From an uncultured Marinobacter sp. (lineage in GTDB: Bacteria; Pseudomonadota; Gammaproteobacteria; Pseudomonadales; Oleiphilaceae): a stretch of DNA of 64,000 nucleotides. Under the pieces are notes generated by a model. The model was not told the origin of the DNA. It saw only the letters and a list, made by a program, of their open reading frames with translations, and searched no databases. Within the stretch, counting starts at the first letter, position 1. Each line of letters opens with the position of its first letter. The translations under genes were made by a program, and so were the position numbers. Location of the stretch: NCBI RefSeq assembly GCF_947488835.1, contig NZ_CANLBK010000001.1, forward strand, positions 620,001 to 684,000, given 5' to 3'. Below, one piece after another: positions 61,881 through 64,000 of this stretch.

Positions 61881-61944
61881 TTGTCGACAATATGGGCTTG
61901 ATAATGTCGAAAGTTACGCTTAACGCTCTTGATTGTCAACAATC
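61881..61944 (-). promoter_or_regulatory. Putative GntR operators and sigma70-like promoter of the prp operon
   Basis: The palindrome TTGTCGACAA (61881-61890) lies just before the GntR start codon. A second site, GATTGTCAACAATC (61931-61944), differs from a perfect palindrome only at its centre and shares the TTGTC-ACAA core. Read on the minus strand the second contains TTGACA, a perfect -35 element, followed after 17 bases by TAACTT as a weak -10. Binding there would block the promoter, giving autorepression. Confidence 0.7.
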
Positions 61945-61999
61945 CGCGAGAGCAGTTGCTAACAATCCAGGGCAAGGTGAGGTTTTGCAGCTGCAGCCT

Positions 62000-63586
62000 T
62001 CAGTACAGCTTTCGCTCTGAAAGAGGTGGCGGCGTGTACTGGTAAACCCAAGTTTCAGTGAGTGGCTCACCACGCAATCGAAGATACATGCGGATAATAA
62101 TGGGCTCTTCAGAATCCCCCGGAACCAAATCGAACATGGCCCGATATCCGTCGATTGCAGACAATGGCCGCGCTGAGGTAATTTCCACCTCGCCCCGGCT
62201 CACAGTGATAACCGCCTCAACCTCAGCGTTTTCACCGAGCATACTCAATACCCCGCCGGCAAAATCCACCGCGAAGCGCCAGGAAAAATACTCACGCTTC
62301 TGGCCGATCACACCGCCAAGGCCCGTGCGGGTTGCCTGCACTGTTGCAAGTTCATTCGGGGTAACAGGAGCCTGCTCACCCCAATGCAAGCGATAGGCGT
62401 ACAAATACTCCTGATTCGGCATTAGTGGCTTATCCGGGTGCCAGAACGCCACGATGTTGTCGAAGGTTTCATCTACCGTGGGAATTTCCACCAGGTCGAT
62501 ACTTCCCTTGCCCCACTGGCCTTTCGGCTGCACCCATACACTGGGGCGGCGCTCGTAGAACACGCCGTCGTCCTGATAATGGTCAAAATTACGGTCGCGC
62601 TGCAACAAGCCAAACCCTTGGGGATTGTTATCGCTGAAGCTGTTGAAGCGCAGATGGGCCGGGTTTTCGAGGGGCCGCCAGAGCCATTCGCCGCTCCCGG
62701 AAAGCATGGCCAAGCCATCTGAATCGTGAATTTCCGGGCGCCAGTCGTAATCCATGCGCCTGTTGTTTTCACCCACCTGATACATGCTGGTCAGTGGCGC
62801 AATGCCAGCTCTTTTCATTTCGGTACGAGGGTAAAGGGCAATGTCTACATCCATCACCATGTTCCGACCGGGGTCGAGAACAAAGGCGTATGCCCCCGTG
62901 GTGCTGGGCGAATCCAGTAGCCCCCACACTCGTAGTACATGGCTGCCTGGCTGTGGCTTTTCCAACCAGTAGGCACTGAACCGGGGAAACTCCTCTTCAC
63001 CGTTCATAGCGGTATCAATGGCCAGCCCTCGGGCAGACATGCCGTACTGCATTTCGGATCCCACTGCACGGAAGTAACTGGCGCCAAGAAATGCGGCTAG
63101 ATCTCGGGAAAAGTCGGTTTGATAATGGAGGCGAAAACCTGCATAACCCAGATTACTCGGCAGGGTGCCAAGGGGCTCTTTGCCTTCGTAGGCAAAATAT
63201 TCGGGGTTGTATTCCAGTAACCTGGCCTTTTCGTCAATTACTTCATGGATCTTCACAGGGGATTGAAAATACAGCCCCAAATGGAAGAGTTGCGCCTGAA
63301 ACGCAGAGTCACTGTCGGCCCAAAGGGCATGATCTTTACGAAACCGGATGGCTTGATAATCGTCCCAGGATATCTGTTTCAGGCTCTGGGGCAGTTCGCC
63401 TTCATGGGAGACATAGGGCTGGCTGGCGAGCGCACGGGCGTGGCCTTTTAACCATGCATAGCTGAATGGCTTTTGATTGCTAACGCCTTCCAGCTTTTGC
63501 TCCCGCGCAAATACCAAAGGGGTCAGCGGCAGCGCACTGGCGCCAAGCCCTGCTATCAGGGTTTTCATTAGCGTGCGTCGATCCAT
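62000..63586 (-). CDS. opgD: Glucan biosynthesis protein D (OpgD/MdoD)
   Basis: A 528-residue periplasmic protein of osmoregulated periplasmic glucan synthesis. The N terminus MDRRTLMKTLIAGLGASALP is a twin-arginine-type signal peptide, as known for OpgD. The mature protein has the MdoG/OpgD beta-sandwich features: SWDDYQAIRFRKDHALWADS near residue 70 and RRMDYDWRPEIHDSDGLAML near 285. The start at 63586 is supported by AAGGAG just upstream; the frame is open to 63625. It lies upstream of the GntR gene on the same strand, separated by 122 bases with no shared function evident. Confidence 0.93.
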   Translation of the reverse strand: MDRRTLMKTLIAGLGASALPLTPLVFAREQKLEGVSNQKPFSYAWLKGHARALASQPYVSHEGELPQSLKQISWDDYQAIRFRKDHALWADSDSAFQAQLFHLGLYFQSPVKIHEVIDEKARLLEYNPEYFAYEGKEPLGTLPSNLGYAGFRLHYQTDFSRDLAAFLGASYFRAVGSEMQYGMSARGLAIDTAMNGEEEFPRFSAYWLEKPQPGSHVLRVWGLLDSPSTTGAYAFVLDPGRNMVMDVDIALYPRTEMKRAGIAPLTSMYQVGENNRRMDYDWRPEIHDSDGLAMLSGSGEWLWRPLENPAHLRFNSFSDNNPQGFGLLQRDRNFDHYQDDGVFYERRPSVWVQPKGQWGKGSIDLVEIPTVDETFDNIVAFWHPDKPLMPNQEYLYAYRLHWGEQAPVTPNELATVQATRTGLGGVIGQKREYFSWRFAVDFAGGVLSMLGENAEVEAVITVSRGEVEITSARPLSAIDGYRAMFDLVPGDSEEPIIIRMYLRLRGEPLTETWVYQYTPPPLSERKLY

Positions 63587-63664
63587 AGCGTTTCTCCTTC
63601 TGTAACTCTGAGTGGGCGCGGGCAACCCGCTCTGGCCACTCGGCCATGCACGGTGTAGCCAAAG

Positions 63665-64000
63665 CTACGGGCCTTTCGCTTGAGCGCTCAGCCGAGCGAT
63701 AGAGTGCCCCCAAAAACTCCCGGGCAATGCCCGCCAGGCCCCCTCATGGAGAGCCTTCAAAGACTCTCGATCTCGTACAATCTGACTCATTTCGGAACGT
63801 GACAGTGCATCAGGACCCAGTTCAAGACACCGTGCCACACAGGATTCCAGCTCAGCCTTACGGGAACCTCGCCGGTGATTCCATGCCAGCGCCTGATGCA
63901 AACGGTTGTGATCAAGCCTCAGTACAGCTTGCTCCAGAGGTGTGAGGGGGGAATTTGCCGGCTCCTGTGCCCGATACCAAACAGCGTCTTCAAGCAACGC
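63665..64000 (-). CDS. Hypothetical protein, 3' part (partial)
   Basis: An open minus-strand frame runs from the right edge to a stop at 63665, giving 111 residues. It is rich in Ala, Leu and Arg and looks helical (LEQAVLRLDHNRLHQALAWN, SRSEMSQIVRDRESLKALHE). No motif I recognise. The start is beyond the window; the in-frame TTG at 63997 is unlikely to be it. It ends 79 bases before opgD on the same strand, so the two could be co-transcribed. Confidence 0.55.
   Translation of the reverse strand, partial: ALLEDAVWYRAQEPANSPLTPLEQAVLRLDHNRLHQALAWNHRRGSRKAELESCVARCLELGPDALSRSEMSQIVRDRESLKALHEGAWRALPGSFWGHSIARLSAQAKGP

Noticed and set aside
1..64000. CRISPR arrays, tRNA or rRNA genes, prophage and toxin-antitoxin pairs.
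   Set aside because: No regularly spaced repeats, no cloverleaf or rRNA-like sequence and no phage structural or toxin-antitoxin genes were recognised on either strand. A dedicated tRNA scan was not possible.

Overview
The window looks like chromosomal DNA of a marine gammaproteobacterium of the Marinobacter type. This is inferred from the genes: an exosortase A / PEP-CTERM exopolysaccharide locus of proteobacterial type, a GntR-controlled methylcitrate operon with AcnD and PrpF, and a Tat-exported OpgD. No rRNA or tRNA gene was recognised and taxonomy was not tested.

1-13.7 kb, regulatory and sorting block. An epimerase gene is followed by the PrsK sensor kinase, the sigma54 activator PrsR and the TPR lipoprotein PrsT. 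Then come a PEP-CTERM protein with a DUF4114-like end, exosortase XrtA fused to an EpsI-like domain, an FAD-linked oxidase, the PEP-CTERM-associated acyltransferase, and a second PEP-CTERM protein on the opposite strand. The first PEP-CTERM gene is preceded by a good sigma54 promoter (GG-N10-GC) and then a leader that matches the core of the c-di-GMP-I (GEMM-I) riboswitch. This is the most interesting regulatory arrangement in the window.

13.7-33.5 kb, variable, AT-rich island. It holds a CDP-alcohol phosphotransferase with an unusual motif, a dead flippase gene, and an operon of a PcRGLX/YetA-like protein, a hexapeptide acyltransferase, two asparagine-synthetase-like proteins without a glutaminase cysteine, a CapK-like adenylate-forming enzyme and a family 2 glycosyltransferase. 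Then come IS3 and IS66 remnants around a lone secreted protein, a kinase / unknown / kinase cassette, an intact flippase and a decayed glycosyltransferase. The island looks assembled by repeated replacement of polysaccharide-specific genes.

33.5-53.6 kb, core exopolysaccharide operon, mostly on the minus strand with many overlapping genes. Read from 51.3 kb leftward: initiating sugar-phosphate transferase, outer-membrane export lipoprotein, chain-length protein, a BY-kinase-like protein that has lost its ATP-binding residues, outer-membrane beta-barrel protein, deacetylase, carbamoyltransferase, CelD-like and FemAB-like transferases, glycosyltransferases, a glutamine-dependent amidotransferase and an O-antigen-ligase-like protein. 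A second deacetylase and an ExeA-like ATPase run divergently on the plus strand. Together these genes would build, decorate, polymerise and export a polysaccharide, while XrtA processes PEP-CTERM proteins at the cell surface.

53.6-64 kb, ordinary metabolism: prpD, prpF, acnD, prpC, prpB and a GntR regulator (propionate oxidation by the 2-methylcitrate cycle), then opgD (periplasmic glucans) and the end of an unrecognised gene. Two palindromes before the GntR gene look like its own operators, and a large hairpin repeat separates prpC from acnD.
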